Positions 12,788 to 24,394 of a stretch of 64,000 bases of DNA are shown in pieces. How positions within the stretch are numbered: position 1 is the first letter of the stretch; each line of letters begins with the position of its first letter. Made by a program: the position numbers and the translations under genes. The stretch comes from Mesodorylaimus sp. YZB2_4 (Eukaryota > Nematoda > Enoplea > Dorylaimida > Dorylaimidae), in contig JASANH010000220.1 of assembly GCA_030248295.1 (NCBI GenBank), positions 620,001-684,000 on the forward strand, written 5' to 3'. The notes beneath the pieces were generated by a model. That model was not told the origin of the DNA. It saw only the letters and a list, made by a program, of their open reading frames with translations, and did not search any database.

Positions 12788-13588
12788 TCCTGAAAAGAAC
12801 CACGACGCTTGAATTGCCATATGAACATATTTATTCAACGAACAAGCAGTCTATTCTTCTTCAAGTAACGACGTGGTGTTCGAAAAACCCACCCACCGTT
12901 GAGAACTCGTAAGTAGAAAGAATTTGTAGGTAGGGCAAGTCTCCTTCTCTCACGAAAGCCTGAGGACATTTAACAACATCCCAGGGATATCATTTGTAGG
13001 AAACGCGTGACAGTAAATGTTCGGCATAGATATTGAGACAGTCAATTTTATGTCTGGTACTTACCCGCTTCTAAACCATTTGATCGTTGTGAAAACGGCT
13101 CCGCGGAGATAGGATTAGTTCACCACAAAAGGCAGAATATGGGACGGCTAATTTTTCGATAAAATCTGTGTCCAGCGAATGATAAATAGGCCTACATAAA
13201 TTACAGCCTTGCGATTGAATATGTAATATCTGATAAACAAATGATCCGTTGCGTACACATGCCTTGTTAGCTAGAGAGAAACATGCTGGCCGCTAGCTAG
13301 CCGACCAAAAAGTGCGCTAGAATGGGCGATGATGCAAATTACCACTTTTTGTCATAGGCAGTCAAAAAATCGTGCAAGGTGTGTGCGCAAAATTCAACAC
13401 GCCGAGGTTTCGTTTAGGCCATGGATATACTATAACCATGGTTATAGTATATCCATGGTTTAGGCGGCAAAAGAGCTAAAAGCAAGGTCTCACAGAAATC
13501 AGGCACATAATCTGCAGAAATACCAACAGTATTATATTTTCGGGGGCCTGCCAACAAAGAACATTCCACTTGAAAACGTCAACAGGCA
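12788..13588. other. Divergent promoter region of cramp1 and rad54
   Basis: An 801-bp gap between two divergent start codons. It contains a perfect 40-bp palindrome at 13419-13458. Otherwise I see only AT-rich unique sequence. Confidence 0.5.
13419..13458. repeat. Perfect 40-bp palindrome
   Basis: The left arm starts CCATGGATATACTATAACCA and the right arm is its exact reverse complement, with no spacer. The AT-rich arms carry CCATGG at both ends and at the centre. It lies about 130 bp upstream of the proposed RAD54 start. Confidence 0.95.
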
Positions 13589-16500
13589 ATGTTTCGGAAA
13601 AGGAAAGCGGAGGTGAGCGGTTTGAATTTGGTTTGGATTTTCTGCAGGCCTACTTATTACCTATAAGACCTCAACGTGGTGCCCCTATGTATAGTCACTG
13701 TTTTCCATGTGTTCACTGTTGGCCATGTGTGGTTACATGATTAGTTGGTTTGTCCAAGCCTCGACACAAAAAGCATTACAAGCATGCCGCGTGTGGTCTA
13801 AACTCACTTGTCAGAGCACAGTCATATTAGGCTAGCCTGTATCAAGTGTGACTCATAGCCACATGGTCGTCAGCGCAGATTCCCTACAAAAATTAACGAG
13901 ATCTTACACTTAGGACGACAACTTGCCTTCAACCAGGGACAACCTGATATCTCGTTTCCGAAAGCCATTGACAAGCACTTCGGCGGCTCCTTTAAATTCG
14001 AAGAAAAATCTTCGCTCTCAGTCGGCTGGAAGGCCTTCGACCAATGTCAAAGCTGAAAGAGAAAACTACGTATCACGTTTCCGTCTTCCACTGAAGTCTT
14101 CTAGCGAAGGAAGTGCTAGTACTGCATTGCCGACGCCATCCTCACCATCGTCAGATCATGTATGGCTTTGTTGTTTCTTTCGCCGTAAAGGGATGTAAAA
14201 CTAACAAAACACGTCTTTTCAGGAAGAATTTATCCGTAAGATTTTAACGCGCCCGTTTAAAGTTCCAATAGCGGGATATGAACGTAAGTTTCCTGGTGTC
14301 CGTCGTCGTTTTGTACACGCTATACAGTTTTGTTATATTACAGCTGATTCTTATGCTAGTCGTACTTTGGGTTTGAAGCGGTCTGGTGTTCGTATCGCTC
14401 TTCATGATCCATACGCAGAAGGTGCTTTGGTATTGTACGAGCCTCCACCAATGACGGCTGAAGAGAAAATGAAAATCGATCCGTGAGTACCAAGTATTTC
14501 TTCTCGTAATGACGCCATCTAACTTTGTGTTTTTTAGTACCAAACAGATGGTGCACGTTGTGGTTGACCCAATGCTGTCAAAGATCCTTCGCCCTCACCA
14601 ACGTGAAGGTGTAAAATTCATGTACGATTGCGTAACTGGCAAGCGAATCGAAAATGCTTATGGATGTATTATGGCCGACGAAATGGGCCTGGGAAAAACG
14701 CTACAATGTATCACATTGATGTGGACGCTGCTGGTAAGTGTTTGATTGAACCTATCTGGCGTGGCGATAGGAATGATAGCACCTGTCTGGCGGAATAAAG
14801 ATTATGGGCATTTTATGTAAGCAATGGATTCTATTTTAGCGTCAAGGGCCAGAAGCGAAACCGACAATCGATAAAGCTGTGGTTGTATGCCCCAGCTCCT
14901 TGGTGAAGGTACGTTCCAGGTCATTCTGTCGTTGGTTTTTCTGTTCATTGTTTTCCTTCAGAATTGGTCGAATGAGATTTACAAGTGGCTGAACGGCCGT
15001 GTTCATCCGCTAACAATCGATTCCGGGTCGAAAAATGAGATCGATAAGACTCTGGGTAAATAACTTGCTTGTAGCGGGTTCTAAGCACTCGACTTTACCT
15101 TCCGCCTGCAGAAAACTTCATTCGAATGCAAGGCCGTCGACTAGCCACGCCTATTTTGATCATATCGTACGAAACTTTGCGACTGCACGTCGCCGCTTTG
15201 CAACGGAGCGAGATTGGATTGATTCTTTGTGACGAGGTACAGTACTGTATGATATCAGTATCTACTGATGCGAGCAAATTAGGTAATCTTTGTTTCTTTT
15301 ACCCCAGGGCCATCGTTTAAAAAACAGCGAAAACCAAACGTATCAAGCCCTCAGCAGCTTGAAATGTGTTCGTCGCGTTCTTCTTTCTGGCACGCCTATT
15401 CAGAACGACTTGTTAGAATACTTTAGTTTGATTCATTTCGTCAACACCGGTATTCTCGGAACTGCTTTGGAATTTAAACGTCGTTTCGAGACTCCAATTC
15501 TTCGTGGGCGCGATGCAGATGCAACTGACCAACAACATAAGATCGGGAAGGAAAAACTGGAAGAGGTAGGTTAGGTCAAGCTATATTGAATAGATTGCTA
15601 TAAAAACACTGCTCTCTGCATTTTTAGTTGGCATCAATCGTAAATAAATGCATCATCCGACGAACACAAGCATTATTGACGAAGTATTTGCCCATGAAAT
15701 GTACGAATCTTTGACATCTTCTGTTTTTTTCGATAAGGAAGATGGTTTTCGTTTAGACGAGCTGATCGTCTGCTGCCAGTTGACGGATTTGCAAACTCAA
15801 GTTTATGAAAAATATGTCCATTCCAAAGCGACTTTGGCGGCTCTCCGCTCTGAAAATATCACAGGTGGTAAAGGAGTGACCCCATTAGCCGCGATAACGA
15901 ATTTGAAGAAGCTGTGCAATCGTAAGTGTTTATATAATTTTAACTCAATTTTGTAGTTATCTTTTTTATTTATAGACCCAAGTCTGATTTACGAGAAATG
16001 TACAGAAGGCGTTGAAGGTTTCGAGGGCTGCTGTGGAATGTTTCCAACTGGCTTTAATCCGTCAAAGGCGTTGCGGCCTGAGTTATCAGGCAAATTGCTG
16101 GTTTTGGATACGCTGTTGGCTGTGGTTAAATCGACGAGCAACGACAAAGTTGTTTTGGTATCAAACTATACGCAGACGCTGGATGTATTCGAACAGTTGT
16201 GCCGTCTTCGAGGCTATCAATACGTTCGACTAGACGGGTCGATGAGCATCAAGAAACGGGCTAAAGCAGTCGCCACCTTTAATGATCCAGAGGTAACGTT
16301 CGAGTTTGTCCCTTTTATTGTTCTAGTGGTCAAATATCGATTTTTTGCAGAGTCCGCTGTTTATTTTCATGCTATCAAGCAAGGCTGGTGGATGTGGTCT
16401 CAATTTGATCGGCGCAAATCGATTAGTCATGTTCGATCCGGATTGGAATCCAGCCAATGATGACCAAGCAATGGCTCGTGTTTGGCGTGATGGACAAAAG

Positions 16501-17248
16501 AAAATTTGTTTCGTTTATCGTTTGCTAGCGGTAACTCGTTGATGGGTCTCGCGAGTTTTAGTAACATTCTTTCTATTTTCTTTTTTCAGACGGGAACGAT
16601 TGAAGAGAAGATGTTTCAGAGGCAAACGCACAAAAAGGCGCTTAGTTCGTGCGTTGTTGACAACGAAGAAGACGTGGCCAAACATTTCAGTATGGATCAA
16701 TTGCGGGACCTGTTCAAGCTACGAAAGGATACGTTTAGCGATACTCATGACACGTAAGTGCAACGGCCGTCGGCCTCAGTGTCCCGTTATGTAATGTGTA
16801 CTAGTTAGCTTGGTTGATCGCAAACATAGACTTCGGGGAGAGTCAGGTTTAATAACGTTTAAGCGGGTAGATTGACTTGTAGTGAGTGTACAAGATCCCT
16901 GCGAATGTGTGGCAATCAGTTTTCCCCATTTTCAGGCTCAAATGCACTCGCTGTGTGAACAATATCGAATCTCGTCCTCCACCCGAAGACGCGGACACTG
17001 GTTCTGATTTGGCACTATGGCACCATTGTCGTGATAGAAAGCGTCTTCCCGACAACGCGTTGAAAGCAGCTTACGAATGTGGCAAGGTTTCGTTTGTGTT
17101 CTATCAGAAATCGCATGAAGCTCAGTTATCAGACGCCATCGCGAAATGTGAATCTAAGTCGAACGACGATGACGTATATGAAGAGGAAGGAGAAGACTCT
17201 AAAGATGACGATAGCAGCGATGCTGATTGGGCTAGAGGTATGGATTGA
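13589..17248 (+). CDS. rad54l: RAD54-like DNA repair and recombination ATPase
   Basis: Fifteen exons: 13589-13612, 13914-14159, 14223-14283, 14344-14482, 14538-14733, 14840-14908, 14962-15055, 15112-15236, 15308-15565, 15628-15700, 15757-15921, 15976-16292, 16351-16530, 16590-16753, 16936-17248; 807 residues. It is collinear with human RAD54 throughout: FRKPLTS near the N-terminus, [25 protein letters not shown], Walker A in [11 protein letters not shown] (about 203-213), DEGH box at 317-320, [42 protein letters not shown], and motif [15 protein letters not shown]54 is a Swi2/Snf2 translocase that works with RAD51 in homologous recombination. The first exon (MFRKRKAE) is short and inferred from an ATG, a GTGAGC donor and matching phase. 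The C-terminus is acidic. All catalytic motifs are intact. Confidence 0.95.
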
Positions 17249-17535
17249 TTCTGCTCGGTGTTTAACCTTGTTCTGAAAGCGATGGCGATGGCATTCGTTG
17301 CGATTGGAGATTAAATTTCATGTTCATTTTTGATTGAATGAGACAATCAAAATCTCGTTTCCCGCGCAGTGCTCTAGACTTCTGACGTGGACTTGTACGC
17401 ACTTATTATCAAAGTCCGCTGAAACTGCCAAATTTTAGGATACGGTAAAACAGGTTTGTTTGTCTAAGGTCTACGCACTACGCTGGCTGGAAGTTACTTA
17501 CCCCAAACCGGCAAACTGATAGTGAGCTGGCTAAT

Positions 17536-18849
17536 ATGGCAATGTTGGCCTTGGTGATCCTACCGATCTTCGTATCGACTATACTTGAAACACTGGCGCG
17601 GCCGTCCACTGTGACGCCGTCGACTTTAGATCACTCGCTGGTATGGAAAGGAGATGCAAATACAAGTTTAGGTATGACGGGGTCCTCTGGGAAGAGGCGA
17701 CCTGGAACGGTCTATGTTCGTCCCAGGGAGACATTGCGATACTGGTTCTCGTTTGTAGACGAATCGCTTGGATCAGATTTGGAAACTGGTGACTTCTTCT
17801 ATCTGTTCACTGGTGACACTCAACATTTCTTTCCTTGCAACAGTGACAACACGGCCTGTCTGGCATCGACCCCTGAGTGCAAGCCGCCCTTGACCCCTGA
17901 CTGTGTTCGGAAACAATCTGACTGGTCGAATCGGCACCAGCAGATAAGTATGAAGGCTCTGTTGAGCCAGATGACCACATCGACTGGTCAGTTGCCCAAA
18001 GGACTCATACTGAACGGGGACCTGATCCAGCTGGGAACTAGCGAGGAGGTGGAGACGTATCGCAGTTACTGGGAAGACTTCGACCAACGCCTGGCATTGT
18101 ACCCAGGATTGGGCAATCACGATTATGCCAACAATGTGGGCCAGTGTGAGAAGAATAACTGCGTCCATCGAATACTCTCCCATTTCACTGATTACGTGGC
18201 ACACAAGTTAAACCGTCCGATCGATATGAGGAATCATAGCGAGGCCAGGGGGACTGACATCTCTGGAAGTCTGGCATATTCTTGGAATGAATGCCCGTTG
18301 GGATCAACCAAGAACAACTGCCTGCACTTCGTTCAACAAAACAATTACCCCACCTATACACGCCAAGTTGTATCCGAGCTGGCCACTTGGAACATCAGCT
18401 CGTCGTTATCGTGGTTGAAAAACGACTTGAAAGACATAGCTGGAATGGCTGTTGTTGTGAATTTGCATGACTTTGATACCAAGTTTTCGGACGAGGATAA
18501 AGAGCAATTCAGAAAGGTGTTGATAGAGAGCAAAGCGAATATCATCGCTGTCTTCTTCGCCCATGTCCACGAACGAGTCGGCCTGAGATCGCATTGGTGC
18601 TTCCCCAATCAAACAACGCCAGTTTGGAATATCTACTCTGGTAGCGTGCCAGGAAATAATTATGTGCTCGCTCACTTCTCGGTCGCTAAGAAAAGTTTGA
18701 AGAAGCTTTACAAGATCCATGTGGTCAATGGAACGACGAGTACTGTTGAAGTGGTGACATTGGCTGCGACGTGTCCCGTTTCAGGTGCTCCAAACTTGGT
18801 TGGTATGCAAGGAATGCTTGTGCTTAGTTTAGCCTACTTTTACCTTTAG
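17536..18849 (+). CDS. Secreted calcineurin-like metallophosphoesterase, intronless copy
   Basis: Intronless 437-residue protein. Residues 1-21 look like a signal peptide. Metallophosphoesterase motifs follow in order: TGDTQH (about 92-97), LNGDL, YPGLGNHDY (about 190-197), LHDFDT and AHVH (about 341-344). Many paired cysteines fit an extracellular enzyme. The extreme C-terminus is hydrophobic (LVGMQGMLVLSLAYFYL), suggesting a GPI anchor signal, which the neighbouring paralogue lacks. The family hydrolyses phosphoesters with a two-metal centre; the substrate cannot be read from the sequence. It begins 287 bp after RAD54 on the same strand. It is clearly paralogous to the gene at 19404, sharing SGSVPGNNY and the cysteine spacing, but without that gene's introns. 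Confidence 0.85.
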   Translation: MAMLALVILPIFVSTILETLARPSTVTPSTLDHSLVWKGDANTSLGMTGSSGKRRPGTVYVRPRETLRYWFSFVDESLGSDLETGDFFYLFTGDTQHFFPCNSDNTACLASTPECKPPLTPDCVRKQSDWSNRHQQISMKALLSQMTTSTGQLPKGLILNGDLIQLGTSEEVETYRSYWEDFDQRLALYPGLGNHDYANNVGQCEKNNCVHRILSHFTDYVAHKLNRPIDMRNHSEARGTDISGSLAYSWNECPLGSTKNNCLHFVQQNNYPTYTRQVVSELATWNISSSLSWLKNDLKDIAGMAVVVNLHDFDTKFSDEDKEQFRKVLIESKANIIAVFFAHVHERVGLRSHWCFPNQTTPVWNIYSGSVPGNNYVLAHFSVAKKSLKKLYKIHVVNGTTSTVEVVTLAATCPVSGAPNLVGMQGMLVLSLAYFYL

Positions 18850-19403
18850 CACCCGTCATTCCAGATTGATACCCCAGTGGTTTGACCAGGAGCATCCCAA
18901 ATTACCTTGACTCAAGTGCAGCCAGGTTTCTATTTTGGGTAGATGTTTACCACAAGTGTCGAAGATGTACTAGTTACAAGAAACGGTGGTGACTCATGGA
19001 CTGTGCAGAGTTATGATCAGTCTCAACCTTATATGCCTTGATCGTCGAAGTAGATCAGACCGGAAGGTGAGTCAGTGCCGTATTCATCAGGCGAGCCAAT
19101 CTGGCTGAATCAGGAGTTGGATCACGCCTGGCTGCACAACAGCTTTGATTGAGAATAGACTCATTGGACGGTGTTCGTATGGCTTTGAAAACAAGTTTTC
19201 CTATGTCTGATTGAGAAAGTGAGCACTCTGTTTGCCCAACGGCTGCCACGTAAAATGTAAAGGAGGCAATGTCGGCTGGCAAACTTTAGCAAGATGGATG
19301 ATGGTGTTTGCCAAAAGCGCGTCCCCGTTTTACCTCTCCTCTCTTTGAGTCCCACGATCAGTTCGTTGTCGAGTTGCAGCCCCGCTTTTGAAGAAGGACA
19401 AGC
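18850..19403. other. Intergenic spacer between phosphoesterase paralogues
   Basis: No gene, repeat or RNA recognised. Short open frames here have no family resemblance. Confidence 0.5.
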
Positions 19404-21235
19404 ATGAATAGCAAAGTGGTCTTGTTCTGCCTGTGCTGCATTAGCATCCAATCGGATGGAGTATCAGGAAAAGATACCAGAGGTATTGAGAAGAGGAGTG
19501 TTGATCTCAATAGTGGTCCTTATTACAATTCTACTCTGACTGGCCAGCATCAACTTGTATGGCGCCAAGGATTCGCAGCCGTGCCAGGGGTCACGTTTGG
19601 TAAGCCCCTACATTTTAGAATATTGCGCCTGACTCTCTTGTTTTGTAGAAGAACATCTAAGAAGGACGCTAGAACCATCTGATTTCTTCTACATTATCAC
19701 CGGTGACACCCAGCATTGGCATCCGTGTACACCCGATAATCTGGCTTGTCAAAGAGCCACTGATAACTGCGCCACTAGACTTCAGTCTTCGACACTCGAA
19801 TGCCACCAGAGACAGTCAGAGTACGCTACCAAGCTCCAACAGATCAGTATGGCAGCACTGAATCGGAGACTGGCTGCGGCATCAGGGCGTAACGCTATCA
19901 CGGGTTTGATTATCAATGGAGATTTGACTGAGTTCGGGCACGGAGATGAATTGGCTCGCTTGAAAACCCTTTGGACATGGAGTCAATTCGACCAAACTAT
20001 CAAGGTGTATCCGGGCTTGGGAAATCACGATTATGATAACAATGTTGGCCAATGTACGATGGATAATTGTGTCAATCGCATGCTGCGCTGGTTCCGAGAT
20101 TATGTCAAAGGTATACCACCATCTTCTCTTATTCCATGGCTTACTGTAGAGCGTAGCATCTGGCGCGTGGGCAGTCATGGGCCAACGGTACCGTAACAAG
20201 GATCGCGGATGTCATTAGCAGCATCACGCCTGGCTGTTGACGACTTATCCGATGAGGCGTGGGAATCACATCCTTCCATTAACGATCGTCGGCATCTTCG
20301 TCACCTGTCTGAGCAAACAAGATGATTAGTAGCTTGCGTACTATTATTTCCTTTGAAATGACGAGGCCTTAATCATCTGACAGAGTGTACAGTAGCTGCT
20401 TCAAACATACGTCAAGGGATAGAGTCCTAATAGAAAATGCGCTGCCAACGCTAATACCCGAATAAATGCTATTCGGGCGCACAAAGAAGGGCGGGGATTA
20501 GCAGGAGGGAGAAAGGACAATGAAAGCTTCTTAGGCCTTTTAATTATCGAGTAATCGTAGAGTCACCAGAACTTGAGTCATGCATTCACCCACCCACCAT
20601 GTTATATCTGTTTTAAAAGTTTCATCGTTCGTTTTTCAGACACATTGCAACTCCGCATAGATTTACGTACTTTCACCAAATATCTTTTGTCAGAGGACAA
20701 TTCTGGTAGTTTGGCCTACTCTTGGGATCAGTGCGTAGCCTCGTCCACCTGCTTTCATTTTGTCCAACTGAACAACTATCCAACCTACGCCAAGCACATT
20801 GACGGCTGGCTTCTGGACTGGAAGATACTCTCATCACTAAATTGGCTTAGTAACGATTTGAAACGCGACGGAGCCAACAAATCCGTCATCATCAATTTTC
20901 ATGATTTCGATACTTCTTTTTCGCCAACGGACAAATTACAATTTCGAAACGTCTTGGAAAGTGCTGTGTCCAGTTCTCCAGGCACGCGTATATTAGCAGT
21001 CTTCTTCGCTCATATTCACGATCGCGTAGGTGTCAAGGAACATTGGTGCATTGGTGGGAGACGTGTGCCAATGATCTATTCGGGTAGTGTACCAGGCAAT
21101 AATTACCTCTTGACTCATTTCTCGTCGAATTCGAGATCGATAAAGGCCCTATATGCTGTGCGAGTTGAAAGTGAATCTGTTAGCTATGTCGAGTCGGAGT
21201 CCGTTTCTGGAGAACAGGAACGGTGTACATTCTGA
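19404..21235 (+). CDS. Secreted calcineurin-like metallophosphoesterase, intron-containing copy
   Basis: Three exons: 19404-19599, 19649-20110, 20640-21235; about 417 residues. Residues 1-22 form a signal peptide ending near the GVSG site. Metal-binding motifs match the upstream paralogue: TGDTQHW, INGDLTEFG, YPGLGNHDYDNNVGQC, NFHDFDT and AHIHDRV. The tail is short and polar, so the product is probably fully secreted and not membrane-anchored. The second intron is 529 bp, long for this window, and I found nothing coding in it. Tandem arrangement on one strand implies local duplication. The intron difference between the copies suggests that one was made through a spliced transcript or lost its introns. 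Confidence 0.85.
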
Positions 21236-22289
21236 TGCTATGTTTCCGTGATCAATAGAAACGTACTTTCCTTGTCGTGCCTTCATTTATTAGTGCTACC
21301 CGAGGTAGCCCTCCGTGTTGAGAATGTCGAAATATTCCCAGGATGAGCACATTCCCAGATGAATAGGGTCTCTTCTTCGAGGTCATTCTCAATTTTTCTA
21401 ATTTCCCCCCTAGGTTAAAATGACATTATTAACTATCCAAAATATTTAGAGACCTTTCGATATTTTCCATGTTTGGCGCCAAAGTTAGGCTGTGTCGCAT
21501 TTCAAAAGCGTACCTTCTCAGAGATAATAGCTGCAATGATTGGAAGGGTGTTTATCATATATGAAAAACACGATCACATTCATTTCCCTATCGGACAGTA
21601 ACCATCGTGATGTAGGAGCCTAGGATTGGTTGCACTTTCCTTGTCACCCTCACCATCTGTCATCATACTCAATTAGTGTACTATGTGCTCGAGCTTAATC
21701 ACAAAGGTACAATTAAATATAATCGATTCAAAATGCGTGTGGCACGGCAAATTATGTCGTGTCTGCCAGTGCCAGCTGACGTACTTGCCTTGCATTCTCA
21801 TACCATTCGTTATTTGGCTCGATTTTTTTCTAGTGTCGGAAAATACGGGAGCGTGACTAGATCAGTTTTTGTCACATGCAGCCTTATGAGAGTTCTATTT
21901 TATTCGTCACTTAGACGCTTTGTGGCTTGACCGTTTGTTGAAATTGTGTCTTATCACGCAAAAGAAACTTAGAAAAGGTCGTTTTGAGATAGTGACCTAC
22001 TTGTCTCGAATGTACTTGCTAGAAACTTCGTCACTCGACGCTTTTCAAAGGTGCAAAGGGGTGCATCCAGTGATCATCTCGTTCTTATTAGCGCCATAAG
22101 TATGACTTTACTTGGCAAGGTCAAGCAGTATACTGTAGACAGAACAAGATTCTCGGGACTCAAAACATAATACAGGACCAAGCTCTGCGCACATCTGCAT
22201 CCCCCACACTATGCTGATATGGTAACTGCACATACCGCCTGCTATCATTGATTAAGCTTTATCGGAGTGTGACCTGGAAATGATTGCAA
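21236..22289. other. Intergenic, nothing recognised
   Basis: An open frame at 21676-21930 (+) has no family resemblance and atypical composition. I see no repeat or RNA gene. Confidence 0.45.
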
Positions 22290-22675
22290 TCAACCCCTGC
22301 CAACACCGCAGCTGACTGGACTGAAATAGCAATGTATCTGAGCGGCGAGTTTACTGGTGGCCTGGGAACTCTTTTTTTGATTTTCCTGTCGTTTATTCAA
22401 GTTATCGCCTGAATGGTACCCGCTCGAATCGTGCAACATTTGCAGAAATTGTTTGAATTTCTGTTTCTCTTTTTCATTTTGACGAATTTCCACCTAAAAA
22501 TTTACTAGTATGGAGTCATCGGAGCTCTCATCCAGGACATACTCACCTCTTGCACACCACTTTCATCGCTCTCAACCGACGATCCGATCGGCGCAGCACT
22601 GGTCTTGTATGAGTTCATAAGAGCCATGGTGGCCAAAACTGCCAGAGGCAGAATCAAGGACACGGTTGAAGCCAT
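22290..22675 (-). CDS. Allatostatin-C-like neuropeptide precursor 1
   Basis: Two exons, 22675-22547 and 22493-22290, phase-0 intron of 53 bp; 110 residues. The N-terminus is a signal peptide (MASTVSLILPLAVLATMAL). After a charged spacer there are dibasic sites (NKR, then QKK). The C-terminal peptide is SKLAAQIHCYFSPVSCGVGRG and then the stop. Cys-x6-Cys with the core CYFSPVSC is the hallmark of allatostatin C (CYFNPISC in insects), a disulphide-cyclised neuropeptide acting on somatostatin-type receptors. Unlike classic allatostatin C, the peptide extends five residues past the second Cys and ends in Gly, which would allow C-terminal amidation. It is paralogous to the precursor at 23998, with the same exon structure. 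Confidence 0.8.
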
Positions 22676-23997
22676 GAAAGTTTTGTTTTGTCCAACCTAC
22701 AAACGGAGCAATCAGCTGCGAGACCAGCTCGAAAGACAGCAGTTCTTGGAAAACATGTGGCTTATAAGGTCGAGCCTCTCGGCATAAAACATGCTTTGAA
22801 AGACAGACTAGAATAGGCAAAGACTGTCTGAGCGTATGTCACATGGTAATGAAGTGCCTCCACCCCCTTGTCAATGAGGCGCTACAAAACGCAGACGTAC
22901 CTTGCTCCTCCCTCGCCACGTTTTCATTGTAGAGACAACTCAAAAGAGCTAGGCCAGCTAATTAGTAATGTAAAATTCGCGCGTGCTGACTTTGGATGGA
23001 AAAATGAACGATGAGCGCGAGTTCTGATAAAGTGTGTGTCAGGACGAGTCCCATTAAGCTGGCCTCGGGATTTGATTAATCACACGAAGACGCGTTCCTA
23101 AGAAAACAGGCTCATCCCCTCTGCACAAGGGGCGATACCAGAGCTCCAAGGCTCCGTCCAATGGGTCCCTCTGTGTGTTGTCGTCCAACGACGCCATCGT
23201 ATTTAGATTTCTGTTGAGAGCTGTTGACCCGAGGGACGCACCCACTCAGCAATATTCCTTGTGGGTAGCTATTTTCATAGAGAGAAATAATACCCGACGC
23301 ATATACAGTATGTTAGAACTTGTTTACCCTTGTGCTTATCCTGAACCTACGCCTAATTGGAGAAGCTGGTCTTAATGGGCTCTTGCGTTGTGCCAGGAAT
23401 GGCAAGATTGTGCGTCAAAAAAAGTTGCCTTTACCTAGCGGATCGCACTGGCGGATTCAGATTTTGCACTATACCATCCGACTGCCCTTTCACTTGACTG
23501 GCGATTGCACGAACATGTCATAATAGTTACCATGGCCTTTTGTGCATGCCACCCACACGCAATACGTGGAAAAGTGCGGGGGCTGACACGAGTCAAAAGT
23601 AAAAAAGATCTATTGCTGCGATTGGGACTAACTGAAAAGAAGTCAGTCCGAAACCATGCCTGCTCTTCTTATCCAATAACCAATAATAGAGATCGACTGA
23701 AGCAAAAATTTCAATTTGAAGCGAGTTTTTTTGTTACACAAATAATTAATTCCTTATTGGAGGCTCCTCTAGCAACATATGTTATAAATGTAACCTTTCC
23801 ACTTTGATGATGTCAGAAATTGGCAAGCCAGCCGGTTTTAGACGGAGACAAGAGTTCAAATTTATTAGTGAACTAATTATATGAACACCGATGCCAACTC
23901 TCCATTGTTTCGCATTGATCACAAGCAAAATAAATGTTTCTGGCATGCGAACCCGTTGATAGACATACTTGTACCCACACATCACACACTGCCCCTA
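22676..23997. other. Spacer between the two neuropeptide genes
   Basis: Contains short overlapping frames only. The presumed promoter of precursor 1 and the 3' end of precursor 2 lie here. No motif was identified. Confidence 0.4.
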
Positions 23998-24394
23998 TCA
24001 CCCATGAGCAACAGTGCAACTGACGGGACTGAAATAGCAATGGATTTTTGCCGCCAGTTTGGTGCCACGGCTTTTGGCATTCTGTTGCTGATCGATTTGC
24101 CGATTTCGTATTCGGTACTGATTAGGAGGCCAATCAGCTCGTCGGGCACGGTCGGATTGAAGTGCATGAGTACTTTTCGTTTCGGCTGCCGATGAACGTA
24201 AGCTCTAAAAAGTTAGCGACATGAGATCAGGATACGTGCTGTAACTGAGGCTGAAACTGAAACTGACTTACCACAAGAAACTTCTTGACCTTCAGGTCGC
24301 GTAAGTATGGGTCATCATCGACTGGCCTGGCCATAACGCACGCGCTCAGGGTAAGGACAAGGAACAAGAAGAGTCGGCTCGCTACCATTGACAT
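23998..24394 (-). CDS. Allatostatin-C-like neuropeptide precursor 2
   Basis: Two exons, 24394-24272 and 24204-23998, separated by a 67-bp phase-0 intron; 109 residues. The signal peptide is MSMVASRLFLFLVLTLSACVMA, probably cut before RPVDDD. A furin/dibasic site RARR precedes the region that ends KLAAKIHCYFSPVSCTVAHG at the stop. The core KLAA-x-IHCYFSPVSC-x-V is shared with precursor 1, while the spacer between signal and peptide is unrelated, as expected for neuropeptide paralogues under selection only on the mature peptide. Terminal Gly suggests amidation (Val-Ala-His-amide). The downstream reading in another frame (residues starting RQPKRKV) was rejected because it does not continue from the signal exon. 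Confidence 0.8.

Noticed and set aside
23985..24170. Alternative frame (VPDELIGLLISTEYEIG) for neuropeptide exon 2
   Set aside because: Out of phase with the signal-peptide exon; the other frame gives a peptide matching the neighbouring precursor.
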